A stretch of DNA of 64,000 nucleotides. Origin: Rhizobium leguminosarum (lineage in GTDB: Bacteria > Pseudomonadota > Alphaproteobacteria > Rhizobiales > Rhizobiaceae). Positions 1 to 10,351 of the stretch are shown piece after piece (position 1 is the first letter of the stretch; the number at the start of each line of letters is the position of its first letter). Location: the NCBI RefSeq assembly GCF_017876795.1, contig NZ_JAGIOR010000004.1, positions 248,001 to 312,000 of the forward strand. Direction: 5' to 3'. A program made the position numbers and the translations under genes. The notes under the pieces were generated by a model. That model ran no database searches and had not been told where the DNA came from. It saw only the letters and a list, made by a program, of their open reading frames with translations.

Positions 1-678
1 GACGTGCTGAAGCTGATCGTTACCCGCATCGAGCCGACGCTGGCGCTGGTCGTTTCCAGCGTCGTGCTGTCGGTCCTGATCGCGGTGCCGATGGCGGCGA
101 TCGCCGCGCGCAATGCCGGCCGGGCGCCCGACCATGCGGTGCGCATCGTCTCGACCTTCGGCATTGGCTTTCCGCCTTTCTGGCTGGGGCTGATGCTGAT
201 CATCCTCTTCAGCGTCGAACTCGGTGTACTCCCCGTTTCGGGTTATGGCGCGACGATCGGTGAGAAGCTCTCGCATCTCGTGCTGCCGAGCCTGACGGTC
301 GCGCTGTCGCTCTCGACCGTGCTGACGCGCAGCCTGCGGGCGGCGATGATCGAGCAGCTGAAATCGGATGTGGCGACCGCGGCGCGCGCCCGCGGCCTGC
401 CGGAGGGGGTTGTCTTCTGGCGGCATGTGCTGCCGAATTCGCTGGTGCCGACGATCAATCTGCTTGCCGTCAACATCGGCTGGCTGATCGGCGGTAGCGT
501 GGTGGTCGAGACCGTCTTTGCGCTGCCCGGCATGGGGCAGCTGCTCGTCAGGGCGATCTTTTCACGCGACTACATGGTGGTCCAGGGCGTCGCCATGGTC
601 TTTGCCTGCGCCACCGTGCTCATCAATTTCATCGCCGACATCATCACCGTCACCGTCGATCCGCGGGTGACGCTATGA
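1..678 (+). CDS. Peptide-type ABC transporter permease (DppB family), 5' end outside window
   Basis: Inner-membrane permease of a dipeptide/oligopeptide/nickel-type importer. The reading frame is open from base 1 and 225 codons are visible; DppB-family proteins run to about 310 residues, so the N-terminal third lies upstream. The visible part has several hydrophobic segments and the cytoplasmic EAA-type loop (around AARARGLPEGVVFWRHVLPNSLVP) that contacts the ATPase, followed by the family ending VDPRVTL. The stop overlaps the ATG of the next permease in an ATGA, so the two are translationally coupled. The family is clear; the substrate is not. Confidence 0.9.
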   Translation, partial: DVLKLIVTRIEPTLALVVSSVVLSVLIAVPMAAIAARNAGRAPDHAVRIVSTFGIGFPPFWLGLMLIILFSVELGVLPVSGYGATIGEKLSHLVLPSLTVALSLSTVLTRSLRAAMIEQLKSDVATAARARGLPEGVVFWRHVLPNSLVPTINLLAVNIGWLIGGSVVVETVFALPGMGQLLVRAIFSRDYMVVQGVAMVFACATVLINFIADIITVTVDPRVTL

Positions 679-1507
679 GCATCGAGGCGATCGCCCCTGC
701 CCCCGCCTGGCGCCGGCTCTTCGGCCGGCGACCGATGCTTGCCGTCGGTTTCGGCCTGCTGCTGTTCTTCGTCCTGCTGGCGATCGCCGCGCCTGTTATC
801 GCGCCCTACGACCCGATCATGCAGAACGCCGAGGTGCGCCTGCAGGCGCCTTCTTTGCTGCATCCGTTCGGCACCGACAATTTCGGCCGTGATATTCTCT
901 CCCGCGTCATCGGGGGCGCGCGCCTCGATCTGCAGATGGCGCTGATCGGCGTCATCTTTCCCTTCCTGATCGGCACGACGGTCGGCACGATTGCCGGCTT
1001 CTTCGGCGGCATCGTCGATGCGCTGTTCATGCGCCTCGTCGATATCATTCTCGCCTTCCCCTTCCTCGTGCTGATGCTGTCGATCATCGCAATCCTCGGC
1101 CCCGGCCTTGGCAGCTTCTACATCGCCATGGCGCTGGTCGGCTGGGTCTCCTATGCGCGGCTGATCCGGGCGCAGATGCTGGTGCTGAAAAGCAGCGACT
1201 ATGCCGTTGCCGCCGTCAGCCTCGGCTTCAGCCGCTCGCGCATCATGTTCCGCCACCTGCTGCCGAACGCGATCGCCGGTTCGATGTCCGATGCGACGCT
1301 GGTGCTGCTCAGCGGCGCCGCCGTCAGCTATCTCGGTCTCGGCGTCCAGCCGCCGGTGGCCGAATGGGGCGTCATGGTCGCGGAAGGGCAGAGTTTCATC
1401 ACCACCGCATGGTGGATCACGCTGTTTCCCGGCCTCTCCATCGTCTGCCTCGCCTTCGGCTTCAGCATGCTGGGCGATGCTCTCGGCGAATTGCTGGGGG
1501 TGCATGA

Positions 1508-1511
<4 letters not shown>
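675..1511 (+). CDS. Peptide-type ABC transporter permease (DppC family)
   Basis: Second permease of the same importer, 278 residues, which is normal for DppC proteins. An N-terminal cytoplasmic stretch precedes the first membrane segment at about residues 22-42. The family motif HPFGTDNFGRDILSRVIGGA follows, then further membrane segments and the EAA loop (AAVSLGFSRSRIMFRHLLPN). It starts inside the stop of the upstream permease and overlaps the ATPase start by four bases at its own end, giving a tight operon. Substrate unknown. Confidence 0.92.
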
Positions 1512-3217
<1,706 letters not shown>

Positions 3218-3236
3218 CAACGAAGGGAACGAATTC

Positions 3237-4751
3237 ATGACAAACAGGTGGAAATCAATCGGGCTTGCAGCCGTGCTCGCCGGCCTGACACTCAGCGCAA
3301 GCTATGCTGAGGCCGCCGGTGTGCTGACCATCGGCCGCCGCGAGGATTCAACGACATTCGATCCGATCAAGACCGCCCAGAACATCGACAACTGGGTGTT
3401 CTCCAATGTCTACGACGTGCTGATCCGTGTCGACAAGACAGGCACGAAGCTGGAGCCTGGTCTTGCCGAAAGCTGGACCGCCTCCGATGACGGGCTGACC
3501 TATACATTCAAGATCCGCGACGCGAAATTCTCGGACGGTTCGCCGCTGACGGCGGAAGACGCCGCCTTCAGTCTGTTGCGCATCCGCGACGATGCCGCCT
3601 CGCTCTGGAGCGATTCCTACAAGGTGATCGACACGGCGGTCGCGACCGATGCGCATACGCTGACGATCAAGCTGAAGAACCCGTCCGCACCGTTCCTTTC
3701 GACGCTGGCGCTGCCAAATGCCTCGGTTATCTCCAAGAAAGGCATGGAATCGCTTGGTGCCGACGCCTACGCCGAAAAGCCGATCGCATCCGGCGCGTTC
3801 ACCGTCGAGGAATGGCGCCGCGGCGACCGCATCATCTTGAAGAAGAACCCGAACTTCTGGCAGGCCGACCGCGTCAAGCTCGACGGCGTCGAATGGATCT
3901 CGGTGCCCGACGACAACACGCGCATGCTGAATGTCCAGGCCGGCGAACTGGATACGGCGATCTTCGTGCCCTTCTCCCGTGTCGAGGAGCTGAAGAAGGA
4001 TCCTAACCTCAAGGTCGATATCGATGCCTCGACCCGCGAGGATCATCTGCTGATCAACCATGCGCATGGCGCGCTCGGCAAGAAGGAAGTCCGCCAGGCG
4101 CTGGATCTGGCGATCGACAAGAAGGCAATCGTCGATGCCGTCACCTTCGGCCAGGGTACGGTCGCCAATTCCTATATTCCGAAAGGTGCTCTCTATTATT
4201 ACGCCGACAATCTGCAGCGGCCATACGACCCTGCGAAGGCCAAGGAGATGCTGGCGGCCGCCGGTGCTTCCGACCTGACGCTTAACTATCTGATCCGCGC
4301 CGGCGACGAAGTCGACGAACAGACCGCCGTGCTGGTCCAGCAGCAGCTGCAGAAGGCCGGCATCACCGCTAATCTGCAAAAGGTCGATCCGAGCCAGGAA
4401 TGGGACATGACGGTTGCCGGCGACTACGACATCTCGGTCAATTACTGGACGAACGACATTCTCGATCCGGACCAGAAGACCACCTTCGTTCTCGGGCACG
4501 ATTCCAACAACAACTACCTGACCAACTACAAGAACGAGGCGGTCAAGGAGCTGGTCGCCAAGGCGCGCCTCGAGCTCGACCCGAAGAAGCGCCAGGAGAT
4601 GTATGTCGATCTGCAGAAGATGGCCAAGGACGACGTCAACTGGATCGACCTTTATTACAGCCCCTATATCAACGTCTCGCGCAAGAATATCGAGAACTTC
4701 TACCAGAACCCGCTCGGCCGGTTCTTCCTGGAGGATACGGTCAAGAACTGA
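3237..4751 (+). CDS. Periplasmic solute-binding protein, family 5 (DppA/OppA-like)
   Basis: Extracytoplasmic receptor of the importer encoded just upstream, 504 residues. A Sec signal peptide is visible: basic start MTNRWK, hydrophobic core, cleavage near AEAAG. The mature protein shows family-5 landmarks: an early TFDPIKTAQNIDNWVFSNVYD stretch, LEPGLAESWTASDDGLTYTFKIR, then GSGAF-type and VRQALDLAIDKKAIVD stretches. The start is fixed by the Shine-Dalgarno AAGGGAAC eight bases upstream. Placing the receptor after the permeases and ATPase is less common than receptor-first order. A hairpin terminator follows. The ligand is probably a peptide or peptide-like compound, but nothing in the sequence identifies it. 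Confidence 0.92.
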   Translation: MTNRWKSIGLAAVLAGLTLSASYAEAAGVLTIGRREDSTTFDPIKTAQNIDNWVFSNVYDVLIRVDKTGTKLEPGLAESWTASDDGLTYTFKIRDAKFSDGSPLTAEDAAFSLLRIRDDAASLWSDSYKVIDTAVATDAHTLTIKLKNPSAPFLSTLALPNASVISKKGMESLGADAYAEKPIASGAFTVEEWRRGDRIILKKNPNFWQADRVKLDGVEWISVPDDNTRMLNVQAGELDTAIFVPFSRVEELKKDPNLKVDIDASTREDHLLINHAHGALGKKEVRQALDLAIDKKAIVDAVTFGQGTVANSYIPKGALYYYADNLQRPYDPAKAKEMLAAAGASDLTLNYLIRAGDEVDEQTAVLVQQQLQKAGITANLQKVDPSQEWDMTVAGDYDISVNYWTNDILDPDQKTTFVLGHDSNNNYLTNYKNEAVKELVAKARLELDPKKRQEMYVDLQKMAKDDVNWIDLYYSPYINVSRKNIENFYQNPLGRFFLEDTVKN

Positions 4752-4761
4752 GTTTTAGCCC

Positions 4762-4792
4762 ATGCTCCGTCGCCTTTCGGGCGGCGGAGCAT
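4762..4792. terminator. Hairpin between convergent genes
   Basis: Inverted repeat ATGCTCCGTCGCC / GGCGGCGGAGCAT with a five-base loop; 13 pairs including one G-T. It lies just after the importer operon and before the stop of the convergent YghU gene. No long T-run follows on either side, so efficiency is uncertain. Confidence 0.65.
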
Positions 4793-4829
4793 TGTCGATT
4801 TGGGAGAAGCGAAAGTCGCGGCGGCTTGC

Positions 4830-5705
4830 TTAGCTCGCGACCGCGAGTTTGTCCTGCGTCCTCGTGTCGAAATCGCTGGCGTCGTGACGTTCATGCAACT
4901 GGCTCGACGGCTCGCCGGAGGTCCGGTTGACCATTCGCCCGCGTTTTACGGCTGGGCGGTCGCCGATCGCGTCGGCCCAGCGCTGGACGTTCTTATAGTC
5001 CTCGACCTGCAGGAATTCGGCAGCTCCATAGGTCAGGCCCTTCACCAGGCCGCCATACCAGGGCCAGACGGCAATATCGGCAATCGTATATTGGCTGCCC
5101 GCCAGATAATTGCTTTCAGCGAGGCGACGATCGAGCACGTCGAGCTGGCGCTTCACTTCCATGGCGAAACGGTCGATGGCATATTCGATCTTCGTCGGCG
5201 CATAGGCGTAGAAATGGCCGAAGCCGCCGCCGAGATAGGGTGCGCTTCCCATCTGCCAGAACAGCCATGACAGGCATTCGGCGCGCTCGCCCGGTGCGGT
5301 CGGCAGGAAAGCGCCGAACTTTTCGGCGAGATAGGTCAGGATGGCGCCGGATTCGAAGACGCGGATCGGCGTTTCGCCGCTGCGGTCCATCAGCGCCGGG
5401 ATCTTCGAGTTGGGATTGACGGCAACGAAGCCGCTGCCGAACTGGTCGCCATCGCCGATCCGGATCAGCCAGGCGTCGTACTCCGCACCGCCATGGCCAA
5501 GGGCCAGCAGCTCCTCGAGCATGATGGTGACCTTCTGGCCGTTCGGCGTTCCGAGCGAATAAAGCTGCAGCGGATGACGGCCGATCGGAAGCTCCTTCTC
5601 ATGCGTCGGGCCTGCTATCGGGCGGTTGATGCTGGCGAACTGGCCGCCATTCGCCTTGTTCCAGGTCCAGACCTTCGGGGGTACGTAATCGGAAGAACCG
5701 CTCAT
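4830..5705 (-). CDS. yghU: Glutathione S-transferase-family disulfide-bond oxidoreductase (YghU-like)
   Basis: A 291-residue cytosolic GST-fold protein that matches E. coli YghU along most of its length, as I recall that sequence. Shared features include the N-terminal PKVWTWNKANGG, the INRP motif (N27) in the glutathione-binding region, LQLYSLGTPNGQKVTIMLEE, the thioredoxin-fold NPNSKIPAL, ESGAILTYLAEKFG, and the C-terminal LHERHDASDF. YghU binds two glutathione molecules and reduces disulfides. It is convergent with the peptide importer and separated from the reductase gene upstream by 190 bases in which no clear element was seen. A link to the adjacent importer, for example a glutathione peptide, is only a guess. 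Confidence 0.93.
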   Translation of the reverse strand: MSGSSDYVPPKVWTWNKANGGQFASINRPIAGPTHEKELPIGRHPLQLYSLGTPNGQKVTIMLEELLALGHGGAEYDAWLIRIGDGDQFGSGFVAVNPNSKIPALMDRSGETPIRVFESGAILTYLAEKFGAFLPTAPGERAECLSWLFWQMGSAPYLGGGFGHFYAYAPTKIEYAIDRFAMEVKRQLDVLDRRLAESNYLAGSQYTIADIAVWPWYGGLVKGLTYGAAEFLQVEDYKNVQRWADAIGDRPAVKRGRMVNRTSGEPSSQLHERHDASDFDTRTQDKLAVAS

Positions 5706-5895
5706 CTTTCAAACTCCTGGCATTGGTCGGATAGAACGCGGCGGCGATCGGCTGGCCACCGCATTTTTCCTGACATAGCAGAGGCGATGCGGTTTGTCAG
5801 AGGTGTCGGGACGGCTTCACACAATCGTCAGAATATTAGCAAAGCGGAAGGAAGTGCCGCCTCAGACGTCCGCTGGCCGCCCGCAGGGCGAGAAG

Positions 5896-6762
5896 CTATG
5901 GCATGACCATCGCGCCGGCGGTTTCCGGGGAGCCAAGGATCTCGTCTAACTGCCTGGCCAGCACGTGGCTGCCCTTGATGTCGTCGGCCAGCCTGGAGAA
6001 AACATCAGCCATGCCCCGAAAAATCCCCGCCGCCGGATCATCCTCCCCGAGAAAATCGGCGATCTCCTGCATTTCGGCAACCCAACGATAGGCTTTCGGA
6101 TATATGTCTGGAATGGATCTCGACAGTTTGCGGTCGATGTCCGGAAGACTTTCGGATAGCTCGGCCTTCAGGCTTTCGGCAGCTCCGGAACGGGATGCGG
6201 CGAGCAGCATTGCGGTGCCGAGGCCGACAAAGCCCTTGTTGATGCCGGCATAACACATCTTCAGCGCCGAAGCGGCGCCGAGAGGCCCATCGAGCCTGCG
6301 GATTTTGAGGCCGCACTCTTCGAGCAGCCTGCTTCGCGCCGCTGTATCGCCGCTGATATAGAGGGTCGGACCTGATTTGCCGGGAACCGGCGGCCCGCCG
6401 ATGATGGCGCCATCCAACACCTCCACACCGCTTCTGCCGAACCGTGCCGCCAATGCCTGCATGGTTTTCGGTGCAATTGCGTTGAGGTCGATGAAGGGCG
6501 GTGGCGCCTGCACCCCCGACGATATCTCCGCGACGAGCCCGGCAACCCCGATCGCTTCCGCCGGCGGAACGATCGATAGGATGAGCTCTGCCTTCGTCAG
6601 CTCCTGGCGGCCGACCGGTACCATGCCCGCCGCCTTAGCCCGCGCGATCGTCTGTTCGCTGCGGCCTTCGAGACAGGTCAGCACGGTGGCACCGTGGTCG
6701 ACCAGCCGTTTGGCGACCGCGCTTCCCATTGCGCCCGCTCCGATGATTGCAAAAGTCTGCAT
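5896..6762 (-). CDS. NAD(P)-binding 6-phosphogluconate dehydrogenase-like oxidoreductase
   Basis: A 288-residue dehydrogenase of the beta-hydroxyacid/6PGDH-like superfamily. The N-terminal Rossmann motif IIGAGAMGSAVA places glycines at residues 8, 10 and 13. The C-terminal half, with LKMCYAGINKGFVGLGTAML, resembles the domain found in putative NAD-binding phosphogluconate dehydrogenases (DUF1932 type). A longer frame opens at 6837, but ATG 6762 is preferred because it directly precedes the Rossmann strand and has GAGG seven bases upstream. The lysine in the GINK stretch may be catalytic, by analogy with 3-hydroxyisobutyrate dehydrogenases. Substrate unknown. It is divergent from the universal stress protein gene, so the anaerobox between them could influence both. 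Confidence 0.82.
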   Translation of the reverse strand: MQTFAIIGAGAMGSAVAKRLVDHGATVLTCLEGRSEQTIARAKAAGMVPVGRQELTKAELILSIVPPAEAIGVAGLVAEISSGVQAPPPFIDLNAIAPKTMQALAARFGRSGVEVLDGAIIGGPPVPGKSGPTLYISGDTAARSRLLEECGLKIRRLDGPLGAASALKMCYAGINKGFVGLGTAMLLAASRSGAAESLKAELSESLPDIDRKLSRSIPDIYPKAYRWVAEMQEIADFLGEDDPAAGIFRGMADVFSRLADDIKGSHVLARQLDEILGSPETAGAMVMP

Positions 6763-6894
6763 CTGAACCTCGATGAGTAACGACGTCACGATAGAGCTAT
6801 TGCCGATGGCCATGCCGTCAATCGTGACGACCCCCAAAATTCTATTTTGAAGCGAACGGCCGCTTCCTGGACGCGATCATTGCGATACTCCGGC

Positions 6895-6925
6895 GTTTCT
6901 GTTTGATATCGGTCAAAACAGAAAC
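6895..6925. promoter_or_regulatory. FixK/FnrN-type anaerobox in an extended inverted repeat
   Basis: TTGATATCGGTCAA at 6903-6916 fits the FNR/FixK consensus TTGAT-N4-(A/G)TCAA. It sits inside a larger inverted repeat with perfect ten-base arms GTTTCTGTTT (6895-6904) and AAACAGAAAC (6916-6925). Its centre is 63 bases upstream of the universal stress protein start, which would suit activation from about -41.5 with a transcript start near 6951. Confidence 0.8.
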
Positions 6926-6972
6926 GGTCGATGTCGGTATGATCGGTGCGACCATTTGCGTGCGAGGATTCA

Positions 6973-7440
6973 ATGTATAGAACGATTATCTGCGGCATCG
7001 GCATGGGCTCCCGACAAACGGCAATCCGTCTCCTGCGCCGGGCGGCAGGGCTCGTGGACGAAGGCGGAAACGTCGTCGTCATGCATGCGGTCGAGAACAT
7101 CCCCCACCGTCATCTGACGGGCCTTCCCGAGGAATTCGAGACGACCGCTATCGTCGATGCCCAGAGGAAACTTGTATTGCTCTGCAAGGAGCTCGCCATT
7201 CCGGCGACAGTCGAGGTTCGCATCGGCGTTGCCGCGTCCGTGCTCGTGTCGGCCGCCCGGGAGAGATCAGCCGATCTCATCCTGCTTTCATCCCATGTGG
7301 CGGATATCACCGACTATGTCTTCTCCTCGATCGTCGACAAGGTCGTGCGTCACGCCGGATGCTCGGTTCTCATCGACCGGCGGCCCGATCAAGCGCATGA
7401 CGGCTCGGCTCCTCAGGAAGAAGACACGCTGGCGCTCTAA
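6973..7440 (+). CDS. Universal stress protein (UspA family)
   Basis: A single-domain Usp protein of 155 residues. It begins with the usual beta strand (MYRTIICGIGMGSRQT) and ends with the strand carrying CSVLIDRRP. The ATP-binding G-x2-G-x9-G-S/T motif is not recognisable: the equivalent stretch reads LLSSHVADITDYVFSSIVDK without the glycines, so nucleotide binding is doubtful. The start at 6973 is chosen over the upstream in-frame 6946 because GAGGA lies six bases before it and the conserved strand begins there. The anaerobox upstream suggests induction under low oxygen, a known pattern for some rhizobial and other proteobacterial usp genes. The C-terminal tail is acidic. Confidence 0.85.
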   Translation: MYRTIICGIGMGSRQTAIRLLRRAAGLVDEGGNVVVMHAVENIPHRHLTGLPEEFETTAIVDAQRKLVLLCKELAIPATVEVRIGVAASVLVSAARERSADLILLSSHVADITDYVFSSIVDKVVRHAGCSVLIDRRPDQAHDGSAPQEEDTLAL

Positions 7441-7501
7441 CCTTCCGCGGCCTCCCCTCCCCGGCGACGGTCTGAGAGCCTATATTTCCCCCAAGCCAAT
7501 C

Positions 7502-7517
7502 GGCAGTATTAACTGCC
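7502..7517. repeat. Short palindrome before cbpA
   Basis: GGCAGT-ATTA-ACTGCC has perfect six-base arms and ends 16 bases before the cbpA start codon, just upstream of its Shine-Dalgarno CCGGAG. It could be an operator or a small hairpin affecting translation. Nothing identifies a binding protein. Confidence 0.45.
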
Positions 7518-7533
7518 CTGACCGGAGATATGC

Positions 7534-8448
7534 ATGAGCCAGGATCCATACGAGCTTCTGGGTGTGAAGCGGGATGCGTCGCAAAAGGACATCCAAAGCG
7601 CCTTTCGTAAGCTCGCCAAAAAACTTCACCCCGATCTTAATCCCGGCGACAGACACGCCGAGGAGCGTTTCAAGGAAGTTTCGACTGCCTACGAGATCTT
7701 GAGCGACGAGGGAAAACGCGGGCGCTTCGATCGCGGCGAGATCGACATGACGGGCGCCGAGCGGGCGCAACGCAGTTATTACCGCGACTATGCCTCGGCG
7801 AGCGGTTCCGAAAATCCCTACCACAACAGTGCCGGCTTTGCCGATTTCGGCGATGCCGACAGTTCCTTTGCCAATTTCTTTTCGCGCCGCGCCGGCGGCA
7901 GCAGGATGCGCAGCCATGGCCAGGATCGGCGGTTCTCCATGCAGGTCGACTTTCTGGACGCCATCAACGGCACCAGGACCGAAGTCAAGCTGCCGGACGG
8001 GCCACAACTCGATGTGCAGATCCCGCCCGGAACCCGCGACGGCCAGACCTTGCGGCTGCGCGGCAAGGGCGAGCCGGGTATTGCAGGCGGGCCGCCGGGG
8101 GATGCCCTCATCGAGATCCGCGTGAGCCCTCACCGCTTCTTCACGCGGGACGGCGACGACATCCGCCTGGAACTGCCGATCTCGCTTGGCGAGGCGGTGC
8201 TCGGCGGCAAGGTCCGCGTGCCGACACCGTCGGGACCCGTCAATCTGACGCTGCCCCCGCACTCGAATACGGGGAGGGTCCTGCGTCTCAAGGGCAAAGG
8301 CGTTGCCAACCGCGGCGGCGGGCACGGCGATGTCTATGTCTCCCTGAAGATCGTGCTGCCCGACAATCCCGACGAACGGCTGACGTCCCTGATGAAGGAA
8401 TGGGAGGCGGCGCATCCATACAATCCGAGGAAGAACATGGAGGCTTGA
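7534..8448 (+). CDS. cbpA: DnaJ-class co-chaperone CbpA
   Basis: A 304-residue type II J-protein. The J domain occupies residues 4-70 with the catalytic HPD at 32-34 (KKLHPDLNPG). A short Gly/Ser-rich linker follows, with no CxxCxGxG zinc finger, and then two DnaJ C-terminal substrate-binding domains (about 130-290) with IPPGTRDGQTLRLRGKGEPG and LPPHSNTGRVLRLKGKGV. CbpA stimulates the DnaK ATPase and binds unfolded protein or curved DNA. The Shine-Dalgarno CCGGAG precedes the ATG. The gene for its modulator CbpM begins two bases after the stop, so they are co-transcribed. Confidence 0.95.
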   Translation: MSQDPYELLGVKRDASQKDIQSAFRKLAKKLHPDLNPGDRHAEERFKEVSTAYEILSDEGKRGRFDRGEIDMTGAERAQRSYYRDYASASGSENPYHNSAGFADFGDADSSFANFFSRRAGGSRMRSHGQDRRFSMQVDFLDAINGTRTEVKLPDGPQLDVQIPPGTRDGQTLRLRGKGEPGIAGGPPGDALIEIRVSPHRFFTRDGDDIRLELPISLGEAVLGGKVRVPTPSGPVNLTLPPHSNTGRVLRLKGKGVANRGGGHGDVYVSLKIVLPDNPDERLTSLMKEWEAAHPYNPRKNMEA

Positions 8449-8450
8449 TC

Positions 8451-8777
8451 ATGGATGATCTCGAATTCCGTCTTTACTTGAAAATCGATGTCGTCCAGCT
8501 CGATTTTTGGATCGAACAGGGCTGGTTGATTCCAGAGACGTCCGGCGAAAGGCGATGGTTTCGCGACGCCGACGTTGCCCGCGCCAGGCTCATTCAGGAT
8601 TTGATGGGCGACATGGGTGTCAACGAAGCCGGCGTCGATGTCGTCATTGATCTGATCGATCAGTTGTATGACCTGCGGGGAACGATGGGCAAGCTGGTGA
8701 CGGCTATCGGCAGGCAGGAGCGGGAGGTTCAGCGCCGGCTGTTCGAGAGCCTCGAAGACATCGACCGGGTTGAATGA
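8451..8777 (+). CDS. cbpM: Chaperone modulator CbpM (MerR-like)
   Basis: A 108-residue protein of the CbpM family, which binds the J domain of CbpA and inhibits its co-chaperone activity. The MerR-type helix-turn-helix-like N-terminus (WIEQGWLIPETSGERRWFRDADVARARLIQDL) is followed by a helical segment ending in a charged tail. The start at 8451 has GGAGG inside the last codons of cbpA. The same frame is open from 8400, but that would add 17 unrelated residues overlapping cbpA. The pairing with cbpA supports the call. Confidence 0.9.
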   Translation: MDDLEFRLYLKIDVVQLDFWIEQGWLIPETSGERRWFRDADVARARLIQDLMGDMGVNEAGVDVVIDLIDQLYDLRGTMGKLVTAIGRQEREVQRRLFESLEDIDRVE

Positions 8778-8804
8778 TTGGCCGCATGCTTTCGGATATC
8801 CGCC

Positions 8805-9734
8805 TCAGGTGGTGAACCAATAGCGGACGATGTGGAAGAACAGCGGTGCGGCGAAAGTTATGGAGTCCAGGCGGTCGAGCACGCCGCCATGGCCTTCGAT
8901 CACATAGCCCCAGTCCTTGGCGTTGAGGTCGCGCTTGATCGCCGACAGCACGAAGCCGCCGAAGAAACCGGCGACGACGATGACCGTGCTGACGGCCGCC
9001 GCCTGCAGCGGCGAGAACGGCGTCAGGCGATAGAGCAGCGTCCCCACGAGGATGGCCGAGGCGCCGCCGCCGATCAGGCCTTCGAGGGTTTTCGACGGGC
9101 TGATGTTCGGTGAGAAGCGATGCTTTCCCAAGAGCTTGCCCCAGACATACTGGAAGACGTCGCTGAGCTGCACGACGATGACCAGATAGACCAGCAGAAG
9201 TGCCGACGGCGTGCCGGTCTGCAGCATGAGGAGTGCCGGGGCATGGCTGATCGAATAAACCGTCAACATCAATCCCCATTGCACCCTGGCGCTGCGCGCC
9301 AGGAATTCATTGACGTCGCCGGTCAAGGTCGCCACCGCCGGCAGGATCAGGAAGGCATAGACCGGGATGAAGATTGCAAAGAGGCCATACCACTGCGTTC
9401 CGAGCAGCACGTAATGCACCGGCAGGACCACGAAAAAGGACAGGAACAGCGCCAGGTGATCGCCGCGCCGCGATGGTGTCAGCGTCCAGAATTCGCGAAG
9501 TGCCATAAAGGACAGAAACGCGAACAGGATGACCGTCGCCGTATCGCCAAGCAGGATCGCGCCGCCGAACACCGCCACCATGATCCACCAGGAGCGGATA
9601 CGGGCGTTGAGGTTATGGACGGTGGCGACGGAGCCGGGCTCGGTTGTCCGCCGCTGCAGGATGAAGCCGATCGCCGAGGCGACGGCAAGCAGGCCGAGGA
9701 TCGCGGCAAGCACGATCGAAAAAAGACCGGTCAT
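8805..9734 (-). CDS. cdsA: Phosphatidate cytidylyltransferase-family protein
   Basis: Makes CDP-diacylglycerol from phosphatidic acid and CTP, the branch point of phospholipid synthesis. This is a 309-residue polytopic membrane protein with about eight hydrophobic segments. The family signature is near the C-terminus at residues 264-290: SAIKRDLNAKDWG followed by the GHGGVLDRLD block, matching the S-x-x-K-R-x4-K-D...H-G-G-x-x-D-R-x-D pattern. It overlaps the acyltransferase gene upstream by four bases and is the last gene of a three-gene lipid operon. Genomes of this type usually also carry a cdsA in the frr/uppS/dxr region, so this is probably a paralogue; that was not checked. Confidence 0.9.
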   Translation of the reverse strand: MTGLFSIVLAAILGLLAVASAIGFILQRRTTEPGSVATVHNLNARIRSWWIMVAVFGGAILLGDTATVILFAFLSFMALREFWTLTPSRRGDHLALFLSFFVVLPVHYVLLGTQWYGLFAIFIPVYAFLILPAVATLTGDVNEFLARSARVQWGLMLTVYSISHAPALLMLQTGTPSALLLVYLVIVVQLSDVFQYVWGKLLGKHRFSPNISPSKTLEGLIGGGASAILVGTLLYRLTPFSPLQAAAVSTVIVVAGFFGGFVLSAIKRDLNAKDWGYVIEGHGGVLDRLDSITFAAPLFFHIVRYWFTT

Positions 9735-10351
9735 GCGATGTGCCCTCCGTCCGCGAGCTCGATGACGGCGGCGCGGGCGCGGGCCAGGAAGGCGCCCTTT
9801 TCCTCGCCAGGTTCGACGCGCAGCGGCTTGCCGAAACGCGCCGTGCAGGTGATCGGGACGATCAGCATGCTTCCCTTGGGAAGGATCCGCTGGAGGTTGT
9901 CGAGATGGATCGGCACGAGATCGACGTCGGGGAAACGGCAGGCCAGGCGATAGATGCCGCTGCGGAACGGAGCGATCTCTTCGGTGGCGCTTCTCGTCCC
10001 TTCCGGAAAAATCAGCACCGAACGCCCCTCCTCGAGCAGGCGCTCAAGAGGCTCCAGTGGGTTGCTGTCCGGCAGAGGCTTGCGGTCTATCAGCACGGCG
10101 CGCAGGCCTTTCTCGGCGATGAAACGACGAAAGGCGCTGGTCCCCCAATAGTCGCGCGCCGCGACCGGATGGGTCAGCCGCCGCACTGGCCACGGCAGGG
10201 CTGCCATGACGGCGACCGTATCGACATGGCTGTTGTGATTGGCGAAATAGATACGGCGGCGAGTGTCGGGCGCACAGCCCCGCCATTCGCTTCGGGCGCC
10301 GACCAGGATACGGACGAACAGCACAAGAAGGCGACGGATGAGCGCGATCAT
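9731..10351 (-). CDS. 1-acylglycerol-3-phosphate O-acyltransferase (PlsC family)
   Basis: A 206-residue acyltransferase expected to make phosphatidic acid from lysophosphatidic acid. The catalytic HX4D motif is NHNSHVD with H39 and D44, and the glycerol-phosphate binding block is FPEGTRS. One hydrophobic N-terminal helix would anchor it to the membrane. ATG 10351 is preferred because GGAGAG lies directly upstream and the PlsC homology begins there; the same frame extends upstream to 10615 only as a shadow of the overlapping CDP-alcohol gene. Its product would feed the CdsA-like enzyme encoded next. Confidence 0.87.
   Translation of the reverse strand: MIALIRRLLVLFVRILVGARSEWRGCAPDTRRRIYFANHNSHVDTVAVMAALPWPVRRLTHPVAARDYWGTSAFRRFIAEKGLRAVLIDRKPLPDSNPLEPLERLLEEGRSVLIFPEGTRSATEEIAPFRSGIYRLACRFPDVDLVPIHLDNLQRILPKGSMLIVPITCTARFGKPLRVEPGEEKGAFLARARAAVIELADGGHIA

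Noticed and set aside
570..1505. Open frame of 311 codons opposite the DppC-type permease
   Set aside because: It is antisense to a clear permease, is rich in Asp/Gln/His/Arg repeats typical of GC-rich shadow frames, and has no homology or ribosome site.
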